A DNA stretch of 64,000 bases from Welwitschia mirabilis (GCA_051453625.1 JBOZIK010000001.1:146903388-146967387), one strand, 5' to 3'; positions 11,961 to 24,984 are shown, counted from the stretch's first letter. A program made the numbers and translations. The notes: generated from the sequence alone by a model not told the origin.

Positions 11961-12819
11961 ACCAATAGGATGATACTAGATATATGCTTCACCAAAATTC
12001 AACCATTTATCTCATACTTTCTTACATGATTGTTAGCGTTGTTTTGGCACCCATTAGTCTTGTTTATTTTTAGAGTCTGTTTTGCAAATAAATACCTCTT
12101 CTATCCTTGAATCCCTTTTATCTTTATTTGTATCAGAAATTATTGTGATAGGATATTTAAGGGTCATAGATCCATCCATTTTTATTGCAGAGATACGTCT
12201 TCCTTGGTGTTGAGTTTTGCATCCATTATTGAGGTGCTACTACTTTGTAACATAGATGTTGGTTTGATTCTAATTAAAACACTATTCTTATTTTATATCT
12301 TTTATTTTGTGCATGTTCCTTATGGTTTATATTGCTTTTGATTTTGTGATAGCTTCTTTAGTGATATAGATCATGAGGGAAACCTTATTTAAGGTTAATA
12401 TTATTAGTTTAGGTGTATTGTATTTCTTTCCTAAATTAAATTTACATAGTTTTCATATTGTGTTCCACATAACTGATAGCATAGATTGGTTTTAATCTAG
12501 TAACAGTATTTCCTGATTTATCTAGGTTTTATAGGATCAATCTTTATAACAAGTTGTTCTAGTAATTAAATGAAATTTGCACTTATTTTAGACTAGCATT
12601 TCATTTGCATAAGTGTGTTTGTATTATTATTTATCTCTACTTTAAGGATATAAAGTGTTTCATTTATAAAATTAATTCTCTTTCTTCTTACCTGTGTCTT
12701 TAACTAGAATACACTCCCATATATATTAGTATATTGTGCTGTGTAAAATCTCTATTTATTTGTGAATGACATAATCTACTTAAGAACATAATGCTTGCAC
12801 AAATACGCACCATAACACA
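11961..12819 (+). repeat. 3' LTR of E0, right piece
   Basis: Resumes the LTR cut at 4329, beginning with the second ACCAA copy. It aligns with 24070-24959 and 43220-44105 of E3 and ends near CATAACACA. Beyond it copia sequence starts at once, so E0 inserted into copia copy C1. The left junction of E0 is outside the window. Confidence 0.8.
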
Positions 12820-14350
12820 ATAACATACCAACAACATATGGTATGTATAGTCTAGTATTGGCTACATAAATTAGACTTTCTACTATTCTTCTATATTATA
12901 TTTAATTTGTAATATCTAAGTCTTCACTAGTATATGTCTTGATATTTTTCTCTAAGGACATTACAATTTTTTTTACATCTTCTAGTTCAAACTTCTATAT
13001 TAGATCTTTGATGTACTTCTTTTAAGTCAAGAACATTTTATCGTTTTGTTGAATAATTTCTACATCTAAATAGAATATGGTCAATCCAATATCAAAAATT
13101 TTAAAAGCCTTACTTAATGTAATTTTTTTCCTTTTTATATCTTCTTAATCATTTCTAGTTATCAACATATCTTCAACATATACCATTATGTATGTAGATT
13201 TTTTCCCATTAAATTTTATGAATAACATAGCACTCACATCTTAATAATCCATAACTTAAATCTACTAAAACTTAAATAATTTTCAAGCTTAGTGTACCAA
13301 GCTCTTGGATTTTATTTTAGCCCATATAGAGACTCAATCGATCTACACATTTAGTGTTTTTTGCTTTGTTCTTTAAAATCCTTTGGTTGCATCATGTAGA
13401 TTTTTCCTTTTAAGTCTTCATGAAGAAAGGGAATCTTTATGACTAATTGATAAAGCTTCCATCCTTTTTGTGCTACTAAGGCAATCATTATTCTAATGAT
13501 AGCCCATTTTTTTATTAGAGCAAAGCTTCATTATAGTTAAGTCCTTTCTTCTGTCATAGGCCTATAGCAACAAGCCAAGATTGCATCACTCAAGGGTGTC
13601 ATTAGCATTATATTTGTTATGGAAAGTCCAATTTTTAGATAATGTTGTGCATCCTAATGGAAGTTTTATAACTCCTAAGTACCTTTTTCAAAAGGCTATC
13701 ATATTCTTCTTAGATGACTTTTATTCAACGATCATGTTAAATAGCTTTTTTAAATGAGGTTGATTCACCATCAAAATTTGGGTGGAGATCATCTTTATCA
13801 TCATCATGAGATGCATGTGAGTCATGTCTAGTTTTAGTTTTACACTACTCATTATCATAAACATCTTGAAGAACAGATTATAACTAAGTACTTCGATATC
13901 ATCTCTAGTAGTATTAGCTTCTTTAGTCAAATAACTTATTAAATTGTTACTATAATTGTGATTAAGTATGTTACAAGCTTAATTTCTATATTTTATTAGA
14001 TGTTTCAATAGAAAGAACTAAAGCATTACTGATGGCCACATCTACTTCCTTAACCCTAGGACATTGAACATCTAATATGGTCAATGGGTTAAAGGAAGCA
14101 TGAAGCTTCGAAGAACCAAGCTAAGAATCATTATTTGAAGTCTATGCGAAAATGACATCATCAAAAATAATGATCTTACAATGCTCTAGGAGATACAATT
14201 GATAACCTTCTAGTCAATTAGTTACATTAGAAAAATACTGATGTAAGAATGTGCTTCAAATTTATCATAATGTATACTTGGAATATGGATGTAGCACTTG
14301 CAACTACAAATATGAAAATGGTTTAACTTTAACTTGTACCTATTAAGAAA
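12820..14350 (-). pseudogene. Copia copy C1: RT and integrase-RT linker, decayed
   Basis: Aligns with 15430-16920 of copia copy C2. The RT catalytic site is readable on the minus strand at 13169-13180 as YVED (usual YVDD or YADD) with context YIMVYVEDMLI. The linker between integrase and RT is at 13721-13930. RNase H is cut off at 12820 by E0, and integrase and gag are missing beyond about 14350, where C2 begins. Stops and frameshifts throughout. Reverse transcriptase would copy the element RNA; this copy is dead. Confidence 0.75.
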
Positions 14351-14880
14351 TAAGAGTGCCAAAAATCAAGAGCATAAGATTTTCAAATCATAAAATTTAT
14401 TTCTTCTCTTTTCACTTATTCAAAAAAAGGACTTGCTTAGGTAGACAAGCATATCACTAGGGTTTTCATGTATCCTTAGGTATAGGACCACAGTGTGTAC
14501 TAGTCTTAACAAGATTCCCCTCAACATGGTAATACAAAACCTAGGGAAAAACCTTGGAAATCTGGCCTATAATAAAACCTATGGAAAGGAGTTACTATGT
14601 GAGGGAACTACTTTGTAAAAGAAGCAGTTAATTTATTGCTATACATCCCATAGTAGATAGGCTTATTCATGTGCATTACACATCTCGTGATGTTAGGTTA
14701 AAATGTGTACTACACATCCCACAGTACTAGGCCATGTTTGTACTACACATTCCATAGTACTAGGATTAGATGTGAATTCAATTAGAGACTCAAAAGTCAA
14801 ATGAAGACCATAACATACAAAAAAGAAATGAGTTTGACTCAATTCATCATCAATCTAATCTTGGATTGGAAATACTATAA
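14351..14880 (-). repeat. Probable 3' LTR / 3' end of copia copy C2
   Basis: Lies between the C-terminal RNase H of C2 (14890 onward) and the broken end of C1, the place of the 3' LTR of a minus-strand element. It has no copia coding similarity and carries four 33-35-bp direct repeats (14642-14777). The matching 5' LTR would be in or past the gap at 19310, so the LTR call cannot be confirmed here. Confidence 0.45.
14642..14777. repeat. Four tandem 33-35-bp repeats
   Basis: Units start at 14642, 14677, 14711 and 14744, each beginning TACACATCCCATAGTACTAG or a close variant and followed by a TGT-rich spacer. Tandem subrepeats of this kind are common in LTR promoter regions; function here is inferred only. 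Confidence 0.75.
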
Positions 14881-14889
14881 CTTCTCTCA

Positions 14890-15605
14890 ACCAAGTGATT
14901 TTGTAAGGATATTGGTAGTTTGTTCTGAGGTCAAATAGTTTACTAGTGTAATAATTTCATGTTATATGAGGTCTCTAATTTTGTGAATCCCAACATAAAA
15001 GTGTTTTATCCTATCATAATGCATTGAATCTTTCATATTGAAAATTGCTAATTGATTATTAATGAAGAGTTTTATTTCCTTAGTTTATTTTAGATTCATT
15101 GCTTCTAATAATTTTCTCAGCCATTTAATCTCTCTACATGCTTTAGATGTAGTTGTACATTTAGCTTTAATAAAAGATCGTGTTATAGTTTTTTGATGCT
15201 TTAATCACCAAGACAAAGGCGATGTTCCCAAGAAAATGATATTCCCTGATGTTGACAATGAGGTATTAGTTTCTCCAGTGAAATCTAAGCCAAACTATGC
15301 CTTGAAGATAAATTAAGATTTTTTTAATAGATGAGTCCTAACTCTTTTGATTTCTTTATATATATTAGTATTCTCTTTGCAATTTTTAGATGAGTGACCT
15401 TAGGCATATGAAGATATCTTGACAACACACCAACAACATATGATATATCTGGTCTAGTATTGATTACATAAATTACACTTCCTACTATACTTTCATATTC
15501 TATTTCATTTGCAGGTTCTGAGTTCTTGTCAATAAATATCTTGGCATTTTTCTCTAAAGGCGTTGTAACTTCTTTTGTATTTTGTATTTTAAATTTCTGG
15601 ATCAA
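14890..15605 (-). pseudogene. C2 RNase H domain
   Basis: The open frame 15324-15605 has the hallmark run NTRPDISYVVGVLSRYLH followed by HLKIAKRILIYIK, the start of copia RNase H. Further on, WLRKLLEAMN, NNQLAIFNMKDSMHYDRIKH and NILTKSL (15180-14890) match the rest of the domain to its C-terminal end. The domain removes RNA from the RNA:DNA hybrid. Several stops make it inactive. Confidence 0.85.
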
Positions 15606-15689
15606 ATCTCAAATATAATTCTTTTACATTAATAAGATTTTATTTTTTTTCTAAGCAATTTCTACACCGAAGTGGAATCTAACCAATTT

Positions 15690-16350
15690 CAAATGAAAAT
15701 TTTTAAATTCCTTACTCAATGTACTTTTTGTTCATCTTACATCTTCTTCATTACTTCTTGTTATTAGCGTATCATCTGCATAAACTACTATGTATGTAGA
15801 TTTTTATCCATGAGACTTGAATAATGTGGCATCCACATCTTGGTAATCACACAATCTAAATCCAATGGAACTTAAGTAATCTACAAGATTAGTGTACTAA
15901 GCTCTCGGTGCTTGTTTTAGTCCATATAAAGACTTAATCAATTAATACATATTGTGTTCTTTGCCTTTTACTTTAAAACCTTTTGGTTGCATCATGTAGA
16001 TTTCTTCTTGTAAGTCTCCATGGAGTAAGGTATTCTTTATATCCAATTGATAAAGTTTTCATTCTTTTTGTAGTGCCAAGGCAATCACAATTCTAATGGT
16101 ATTCCATTTTGCTGTTGAAGTAAAGGCTTCATTATAATCAAGTCCTTTCTTTTGTTGTAGGCCTACAGTAATAAGTCGAGCTTTATGTTGATCAAGAGTA
16201 TTATCCACATTATAATTGTTGCAGAAAAACCATTTGTTACATAATGCAGTGCATCCTAATAAAATATCTACCAACTCACAAGTATTATTTTTAACAAGAT
16301 TGTCATATTCTTCTTGTATGGCTTTTATTTAATGATCATGTTGAATAGCA
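15690..16350 (-). pseudogene. C2 reverse transcriptase domain
   Basis: The catalytic YADD is intact at 15771-15782 (context YIVVYADDTLIT). The N-terminal part is in the open frame 16059-16274, with DQHKARLITVGLQQKKGLDY and an Ala-Leu-rich end, matching the copia motif KARLVAKGFxQxxGxDY. Stops and frameshifts separate the parts. This is the best-kept RT of the three copia copies. Confidence 0.85.
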
Positions 16351-16760
16351 GTTTTGAATGAGGTTGGTTCACCATCAAAAGTTAGAAAGCTTATTATCAA
16401 TATCATCATAAGATGTATGTGAGCTATATCTAGTTCCAGTTTTACCCTTTTCATCATCATAAAAGAGTAGGTTGTAACCAAGTGCGATGATGTCGCCTAT
16501 GGGTAGTCTCAATTTCTTTAGTTGGAGAACCTGTTGAATTACTACTAGAACCATGATTAAGAGTGTTTAGAGCATCAAATTGCTCAATTTCTATAGGTTG
16601 TAAAAAGTTGTACTAATAGAAGAAACAAAAATAGGAATGATGGATACATCTACCCCCTTAACCATAGGACATTGAGCATCTAAAATGGTTATTAGGTTAG
16701 AGAAAGAACAAAGCTTTGAAAGATCAGGCTGAAAATCATTGTTTATAGTCTAATGAAAAA
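16350..16760 (-). pseudogene. C2 integrase-RT linker
   Basis: Low-complexity stretch aligning with 13721-14200 (C1) and 19410-19700 (C3). Copia polyproteins have a poorly conserved linker here; no motif is seen beyond the alignment. Confidence 0.6.
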
Positions 16761-17720
16761 ATGACATCACGAGAAATAATGACATTCTAATTCTTTAAAA
16801 GATAAACTTGATAACCCTTCTAATCAGTTGGATATTCTACAAAAATATCAATATGAGCATGTGCTTCAAATTTATCATGATGTTTGCATGAAATATGTAC
16901 GTAGCAGTTACAATCAAAAAGCCAAAACTGGTACAACTTTGGCTTGTACCCATATCACTTCTTAGCTATAGATACTCCTTTTTCAGGATATCGATAAATG
17001 TAATTATTAAGATGCATAGTAGTATTCACTACTTTACCCCAAAGATAGGTCTTATAACCACTAAAATACATCATGAAACATGCCATATCTATGATTGTGC
17101 AATTAAAACACTCAGCGATGCCATTTTATTGAGGTGTCCTAGGGCAAGTTGTTAAATGATAAATGCCTTCAGAAGTAAGAAAGTCCTTAAGTTTGGTAGA
17201 TGTATATTCACCATTACTATTTGAGTAAAAGCTCTTAGTTTGATAATTAGCTTGCTTTTCCACTTTGAGTTTAAACTTCTTGAAAATGTTTGAGGTTTAA
17301 GATTTTGACTTAATGAAATATACCCAACTCATTCGGGAATAGTTGTTAATAAAAGATATAAAATAATAAAAACCACCTTGGATAGTAGAAACTAGCATAG
17401 ATCCATATAGATCATTGTGAATATACAGAAGCTTTTGATTGGCATGCCACTTACTTAGTGCAAACCATTATCTAGTTGCTTTGTCCATTGTACATACTTC
17501 ACAATAATGAAAAGCCCATGAAATGGATGGAATAAATCTGTAGTCATTCTCATGCATTGCATTCATTATGCAAGGAGGAGGACGTCCTAATCGAGCATGC
17601 CCTAGTAGCGATGAAAATATTTCATCTTAGAAAATTTTGCAAGTGAGCTCTTACATTTTGATACAACCTTGAAGATGAATGAGTTTTCTATCTATGTAGC
17701 CTTTTATGATCAATTGTTGA
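16760..17720 (-). pseudogene. C2 integrase domain
   Basis: The zinc-binding pair CEVC is readable near 17487-17500. The core starts HNDLYGSMLVSTIQGG (near 17420), followed by FISFINNYSRMSWVYF. The second catalytic Asp region reads YSNSNGEYTS (usual SDNGGEYTS), so that Asp is lost. Further on, RTPQ, a stop, then NGIAE retains the usual Glu. Integrase inserts the cDNA into the genome; this copy cannot be active. Confidence 0.8.
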
Positions 17721-19060
17721 TTGGAATAAAAAAATCTTCACTAAGTGCTTCGTCATAAAAATTGAGTGATCTTCTCATGCGAGAGTGGAAGGTGATAAAA
17801 GATGTGATCTTAAAGAAGGTACATACAAAACATGAGAAATAGTCTATCTAGAAAGGGATATCAAATTAAGAGTAATCAAATCATAGCCTTCCACTGGAAC
17901 TTAAGTTCTATCTGCCAAATAAACCTAACTTGGTGCTTTAACAAAGTCATCAAAATAATCACATCTATAACTCATGTGACAAGTAGCACCTGTGTCAAGA
18001 ATCTAGGTCTTATCATGAGGTATGTACTTACTTATACCAACAAAGTCAAAATTGTCAAAAATTGTGTTTAACTCAAACTTTTCGTTATCATTAAGGGATT
18101 CAGAATCTTTAGTAACTGCATTAACCTTAGGTGTAGATTTAATCTTATCCTAAGGTATTCAACAAAAGTCTTAGATATGACTATGTCTTCCACATTGTGA
18201 GCATTGATATTTATTTTTCTTTGGAGTAATAATATGGTGAAGTTGTTATTTGTTCAACTGAGTTTGATTAGATTTCTTTTGTTGTTTTTGTAGAGCCTTA
18301 CCCTTTTCATGATGATATTCCTTTGACGAATAAAAGTTGCTAGAAGACTGTTTATGTTTACGAGGAGATAGATGAGAATGAGAAACTTTTCATATCACAT
18401 CAGAGGACAAGGAGCCTGCAAAGTTAAGCTGTGCTTCGACAACAATAAGATTCTTATTAAACATGTTAAAGTTCATATTAGGTAGCTACTTACTTCTATG
18501 AAGAGATATAATGTAGCTATGAAGAGATGGATCCTCCAAACAACAATGAACCAAGCTGATGTAATTGATGTAAGCTTTATTAGTTGGGTCTATCTTAGCA
18601 ACTTTTGCTTTAATATCCATCATCTGAGCTATGAGATGATACATTTTACCCCTATCATAATGAAGGCTATTCATACTTGTAATTAGATTAATTAGTTCTA
18701 GATCATTCTTCAGATAAAATATATCCTACAAAGTACAATAGTTGGTATAACAAAACTTACTTATATCAACCAACTTTTTATGTGAAGTAGCCACTAATTT
18801 TTGTATTATCTATATGAGCTTGTGATCAATGTTTTGCTGTGTCTTTTCTTCATCTAAATCTTGAAGAGGAACATGTTCTATTTTAAAAAAAAATCTATAT
18901 TGAAACCATAAATGCACATTATTGACATAAAGTCCTCATTCCAATCCTCCCAAGTTTGATCATCATGCAAGATTATCCTAAGGTTGGCCATTATTTTGAT
19001 AGTTAATACAAGCATGAAGCTCTCCAACAAGATCTAGAATCTATCCATGATGAATACTAA
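17720..19060 (-). pseudogene. C2 gag and protease region
   Basis: A gag zinc knuckle with exact C-X2-C-X4-H-X4-C spacing is readable on the minus strand at 18162-18203 (CSQCGRHSHI, a stop, then DFC). Gag sequence extends upstream to about 19060 and aligns with the poorly kept C3 copy (21100-21990). The protease should lie between the knuckle and integrase, but I could not point to its catalytic Asp. Gag packages the element RNA. Confidence 0.7.
18162..18203 (-). other. Gag zinc knuckle of C2
   Basis: CCHC nucleic-acid-binding motif, all four ligands present, with one nonsense codon inside. Confidence 0.8.
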
Positions 19061-19309
19061 AAATAAAGAGAAGAGTTAACAAGTTATGAGATAAAGTTGA
19101 TATCTAGAGGGATCGTGCTCACATCCACTACAGAAAAGACAATCTATCCAACACACAAAGAAACTTATTAAAAATCATGAGGAAAAAGTAAGAAAAATTA
19201 AAGACAATGGTATAGTCACCTGAAAAGGGATCTTACTCCCATCCACAAGTTCAAATGATCTATCTAAGTTACAATGCAAATAAAGAAAACAGAGGTCATG
19301 ACAGAGAGG

Positions 19310-19409
19310 NNNNNNNNNNNNNNNNNNNNNNNNNNNNNNNNNNNNNNNNNNNNNNNNNNNNNNNNNNNNNNNNNNNNNNNNNNNNNNNNNNNNNNNNNNN
19401 NNNNNNNNN
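19310..19409. other. Assembly gap, 100 N
   Basis: Round-number gap at the junction of copia copies C2 and C3. Because it lies between near-identical repeats, real sequence (the 5' LTR of C2 and more) is probably missing. Confidence 0.95.
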
Positions 19410-22240
19410 TAAATATCTTGGTGAGTAGACTATAATTAAGTACTTCAATGTCATCTCTTAGTAGTCTCATCTTATTTGGTCAGAGAACTTATGAAATTGC
19501 TACTGGACTCATGATTAAGCATGCTTTTAGCACCAAATTTTTTAATTTCTATAGGTTTTTAAAAATTCATATCAATAAAAGAAACTAGAGCATTACTGGT
19601 GGCTACATTTCCCTCCTCAACTATAGGACATTAAGTAGTTAAGATGGTTACTAGGTTAGAGGAAGAATAAAGCTTTAAAGAATCAAGCTAGAAATAATTA
19701 AAGATAATATCATAATAAACAACGATCTTATGATTCTATAGAAGATAAAATTGATAATCCTTCTAGTCAGTTAAATTTCCCACAAAAATATTAATGCAAG
19801 CATGTGCTCCAAATTTGTCACTAGGTTCACATGGAATATCAATGTAGCACTTACAATCAAAAACATAAAAATGGTTTAATCTCAATAATATACATACCAC
19901 CGTTTAGTTGAAAATATTCCTTTTTCTATATATCATTCAATATAGTTATTAAAATGTAGATCTATTTATTACTTCACCTGAAAGATAGCTCTTACAGCCA
20001 CTGAAATACATCATGAAATATAAAATATCCTTGATGGATAATTAAATCACTTAGCAATGACATTTTATTAGGATGTCCTAAGGTAGGTATTCAAATGTTA
20101 AACTCTTTAAAAAGCCAAAAATCCTTAAACTCAGTATATTTGTACTTGCCATCATTATCTTTGTGAAAGCTTTTAATCTGACAGTTTGTTTATTTTCCCA
20201 TGTTAGTTTTGAACTTCATGAAAATATCCAAGTTTGAGTTTTGAATTTTATGAAGTATACCAAATTCATTTAGAAATAATCATTAATGAATAAGATAAAA
20301 ATAAAATCCATGAAGAGTAGAAACTAGAATAGGTCCACATAGATCACTGTGAATAAGTTGAAGTCTTTGANNNNNNNNNNNNNNNNNNNNNNNNNNNNNN
20401 NNNNNNNNNNNNNNNNNNNNNNNNNNNNNNNNNNNNNNNNNNNNNNNNNNNNNNNNNNNNNNNNNNNNNNNNNNNNNNNNNNNNNNNNNNNNNNNNNNNN
20501 NNNNNNNNNNNNNNNNNNNNNNNNNNNNNNNNNNNNNNNNNNNNNNNNNNNNNNNNNNNNNNNNNNNNNNNNNNNNNNNNNNNNNNNNNNNNNNNNNNNN
20601 NNNNNNNATAAATGATTTTTTCATTCCTGTAGTATTTCATAATTATTTTTTAATTTCCTTTATAAATATCCACAATTATTTTATCATAGAAATTAAGTGA
20701 TCTTCTTGCACCAAAGTGGAAAGTGATAGAAGATGCAACCTCAAAGAAGGCACATACAAAACATCAGAAAGAGTCTATAAATAGAGAAGTGTTAAGTTAA
20801 GGTTATTCAAACCATAGCATTTCACTAAAATTGGAGTTTTATCTACCAAATAAATTTGATTTTATACTTCAATTAAGTCATCAAAATAATAATGCTAATA
20901 AGCTATGTAATGCATAGCAACTATGTTAAGAATCTATGTCTCATCATCAGGTATGTACTCATTCATATCCTTAAAGTTAAAGTTGTTAAAACTACATTTG
21001 ACATAAATTTTTTATAAGTATCAAGAGAATCAGATTCTTTAGTAATTAAATTAGTCTTAGATGTAGAGTTTATCTTGTCTTAAGATATCCTATAGAAGTA
21101 TATTACATAACCTTCTCTTCTACATCATGATCACTAATATTTCTTTTTCTTTAGATTAGTAGTATGCTAAACTTGCTTATTAATTAACTAAGTCTAATTA
21201 GGATTTTTATTTTTTCTATTTTTATGGATATTTATTCTTATCATAATGTGATTCCTTTTGCAAATGTAAGTTTCTATAAGATTACTTATGCTAATGAGAA
21301 GAGCCACAAGTATTAGAAACTTTGAATGTCAAATCAAAGAATGAGAAGCTTGTGAAGTTAAATTATATTTCTGTAATAATAAAATTCTCATTAAGCATGT
21401 CAAAGTTCATATTATATAGATGCTTACTTACATGAATAGATAAAATTTAGCTACAAATAGATGAATCCTCTAAACAGCAACAAACCAAGTTAAGGTAACG
21501 AATGCATACTTGATTATTTGGGCCTATCTCAGCAACTTTTACCTTAATATCCATCATTTACGTTATGAGAAAACGTATATTTGCTTTCTCAAAATGAATG
21601 ATCTTTATTCTTGTAATGAGATTTATTAATTTTAAATCATTATTTGTATAAAATATATCATACAAAGTACAATAGTTAGTATAACTTGACGTACTTCTAT
21701 CAACCAACTTTTTATGTTGAGTAGCCACTGATTTTCACATTACCTCTATGAGATTATATCAATGGCTTTCTATGTATTTTATTCATCTAGATTTTGAATA
21801 GAAACATATGCTTTATTTCACAAATCTCGATCAAATCCATAAATGTGCATTATAGATATGAAATCTTCATTCCATTTCTTTCAACTTTGATCATCATTTA
21901 GAGTTACCCAAAGGTTGGTCATGATTTTGATATTACTACTAACATGAAGCTATCTGAGAAAATTTGGTATTTAACTTTTCACATAGAAGACATGGTTAAT
22001 TTCAAAGAGGAGAAAAAAAGGGTTTAAAAAGTTATGACATAAAGTCAAATTCTATAGGGATCTTGCTCACATTTATTACTGAAAATGATCTATTCGACAG
22101 ACAAATAAATCTTATCAAAATCCAAAAGAAGAAAATAAGAAAAAAATGAAGACAATGGTATAGTCATAAGAAAAGTGATTTTTCTGTCATTCACAAGTTC
22201 AAGTAATCTAGTTAAGTTACAATTCAATAAAAACAAATAG
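19410..22240 (-). mobile_element. Copia copy C3: linker, integrase, gag and 5' leader, decayed
   Basis: Aligns with 16400-19300 of C2 in the same order and strand but lacks RT and RNase H, which would lie left of the gap. Integrase is marked by RLQLIHSDLCGPILVSTLHG on the minus strand just left of the second gap (near 20303-20370), retaining the first catalytic Asp. Gag (21100-21990) has lost the zinc knuckle. It overlaps C1 in the linker, so it is not simply the other half of C1 split by C2. Confidence 0.7.
20371..20607. other. Assembly gap, 237 N
   Basis: Unlike the five other gaps it is not 100 long, so the size is probably estimated from read pairs. It falls inside the C3 integrase. Confidence 0.95.
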
Positions 22241-23697
22241 ATAAAAAAATGTCATGATAGATAGTAGTCATAAAAAGGGGAAGAAGCCCCAAAAATCTAA
22301 GTGATTTATTCAAACTATAATGTGTTATAACTAAAAGTAAAAAACCCCTTAACAAGAGAGAAACCTATGCACATGAAAAAAATAAAGGTAATTTGTTAAA
22401 AATTTCTTACATGTAAGTGAGATATATTTTAATGAAAGGGGCCTAATTTGATTACTAGGTGATGAAAATGCAAATTTGTCAAGTTTAAAGTCTTATTCTA
22501 AATCTAGGTAGTAATCATGTCCTTTTCAAGAGTGATATCCTTGTCTCCTAAGGAATTAAAAAGATAAAATATGGATTATCTTAATAGAGCATCTACGTTG
22601 TTGATCAGTTTTGGTTACCTCATCTATATACCCTTCTTAAGGGAGAGTAATACATAATGTTAGTGACTTACTTATATCTTAGAACCAATAAATTTTAAAA
22701 ATTATCATACTTATTTCTCTTTGTTGACTCGGTGATCAATTCCAAATAGAAGCTCTCACTATGTCTTAAGCCTTCACCCAATATACCCTTAATTACTAAG
22801 ATGTACATGGAAATCTAGACCTTAGGGCATTGAAACATTTCTAGTTAAGAGAGATATAACTCTCCAAAAAAATCAAACTTTAAAGTAGTTAAGATTGTAC
22901 AATAAGCTTACAGAATAGCGTATCCTAACATGGGTCTCTATCTATTGAAGTCTTCTTATGCCTGCCACTAATAAAGACTTATTATGAGTAAAAACATGAT
23001 GCATTTAGGATAAAAGGTAATTTCAAATTTTAAAAACTTAGTTATAAAAATTAGAGTGTAAAAGAAAAGAAAAGACAAGGTCTAAGTTAGTATAGTTAAG
23101 CTAAGTGGATCCTTTTTAACATCCTAGGCTTAGCTTAATCTAATAAAATCATAAAAATAGATCTAAGTGAGAAAAATCAAGTTAAGTGGATATTTTTCCA
23201 CATCTTAAACTTTAATTAATGAGAGAAAAAAGAGAGAAAAATCAAGATTAAGAGATTGCAATTATTATAGAATTGCTAAAAACCTTTAAAAAGCATTAAA
23301 AATTACTTTAAAAACTAAGTATATGGCTTACAAAAGTGTAAAATATCCAAGAGACTCAAAACAACTTGAAAAATAGCTCAAAAACAAAAAAAAGAAAAAT
23401 CTAAAAACTACCTTATGTGCATAAAATAGGACTAATGGATGAAAAATGGCTTAGCTAAATGCATGTGTGCATATTAGAGCTATGACTAAGTAATTAGCTA
23501 ACAATTTTTCATGTGTGTAGAATCATAAAAGAGCTATCATAGATTTTAAAATGATTTGTTTTTCATTACAAAAGATGAAATTAAACATAGGACCTGATTA
23601 TAACAAGCAAATAACTTGGTCACTGCACTGATGCATTGTTCTGTGATGATAATAAACCAAAAAAATTCAAGAAAAGGAATAAGCTAGTAGGATAAAA
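22241..23697. other. Unassigned AT-rich sequence between C3 and E3
   Basis: No coding similarity seen. The left part may be the 5' LTR of C3. Around 23090-23220 a segment of about 90 bp is repeated in degenerate form (AAGCTAAGTGGATCC and AAGTTAAGTGGATAT). It is the sequence into which E3 inserted. Confidence 0.5.
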
Positions 23698-24959
23698 TGC
23701 TAAGTGTGTGTTTGTATGTATTTAATAGGATATTTTGAGTGGTTTTTCATGATATTAAGTAGGTTTATGCTAGATTTTGATGATAATGGAGAGCTAAGAA
23801 GAATAACACAAAAACATGCAATCTTCATTATATTTTATAGCATTTAAAGTAGTTTATAATATTTTCTATTTAAAGTAAATTCCTACAAACATTAAGGTTA
23901 ATGCAATATATGAAGAACTATAAAAAGTATATCTTTCACTTCATTGTCTTAACGACTGTATAGACAACAGAATACTTAAGAAAGAGAGGATTCCAACTAG
24001 AATTAACCTAGCAGCTGATGGGAAATCTTATAAGATGGCATTATCTTCTATATCATTTGGACAACTAGTAGGATGACACCTGAAATAGATACTTCACCAA
24101 ACTTTATCTAACTTTGTCATCTGTCTTTCAATTTCTTATGTGGTTGTTAAGATTATTTTCATGCCTATTAGTCTTATCTATTTGTAAGTCTGTCTTTGTT
24201 AATAAATATTGAATTTATCATTGACTCTATTTTGTCTTTATTTACACTGAAAATTTTTGTGATAGGAGATTGAAGGGCAAAAGATCCATTCATTATTATT
24301 TTAGAGAGACATCTTCCTTGGTGTTAGGCTATGTATACTCTATTGAGGTGCTGCTACTTTGTAACATAGATGTTGATTTGATTCTAATTCAAAACTCTTT
24401 TCTATTTTTATATATTTATTTTGTGCATGTGTGTTATATTTTATATTATTTTTAGTTCTATAATAGCTTGTTTACTATTATAAATTATGAGAGCAACCTT
24501 TATTAAGGTTGAGCATTGTTAGTTTAGGTGCATTGTATCTTCTTTTCTAGATTAACTTTACATAGTCTTATATTCTATTTAATGTACCTGATAGCTTAGG
24601 TTTATCTCAATCTAGTGATTTTATTTTTTGATTGATCTAGGCTATACAGGGTCAATCTTTATGATAGGATGATTTGATAATTAGACAAAAGTTGCACATA
24701 GTTTATTTTTTCACTTCATTTGCATAAGTGTATTTGCATTGTTATTTCTGCATTGTTATTTATTTTTACTGTAAAAGATACATAGTATTTTATTCTTGAA
24801 ATTAATTCTCTTTCTTCTTACCTACATATTTAATGAGAATATGACATTTGTATCACTTCCATCTATATTAGTGCATTGTCTTGTATAAAATCTATATTTC
24901 TTTGTGAACGATAGGACCTTCTTAAGAGCATAATTATTTATACAAATATGCACCGCACA
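23698..24959 (+). repeat. E3 5' LTR
   Basis: Aligns with 42846-44105. The first 20 bp are poorly matched; from TGTATTTAATAGG on the match is good. Ends GCACCGCACA before the primer site. Confidence 0.8.
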
Positions 24960-24984
24960 TCTTGATGTTTTTTTTTGAGGAAGG
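24960..24984 (+). promoter_or_regulatory. E3 primer-binding site
   Basis: TCTTGATG, a T run, then GAGGAAGG follows the LTR directly. With C-to-T and G-to-A decay this fits the Athila-type primer site; E2 has TCTTAGTGCCATTGTTAGGG at the equivalent place. Confidence 0.65.

Larger units (their letters stand above)
14890..19309 (-). mobile_element. Copia copy C2, near-complete internal region
   Basis: The minus strand shows the Ty1/copia order gag, protease region, integrase, RT, RNase H, which distinguishes it from gypsy. Each domain is described separately. It runs into the gap at 19310, so its 5' LTR and primer site are not seen. C2 sits between C1 and C3 in the same orientation. Confidence 0.85.

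Noticed and set aside
14642-14777. CRISPR-like array
   Set aside because: Units are contiguous tandem repeats without unique spacers, in plant transposon DNA.
16895-17155. 86-codon + strand frame
   Set aside because: Shadow of the copia integrase on the minus strand.
20283-20640. 98- to 113-codon frames across the 237-N gap
   Set aside because: Artefacts of translating N; only the integrase end at 20303-20370 is real.
23712-23716. TTGTA with TTGTG at 44106 as the target duplication of E3
   Set aside because: The left copy lies inside the LTR when compared with E2 (TTTGTGTGTATTT), so the four-of-five match is probably chance.
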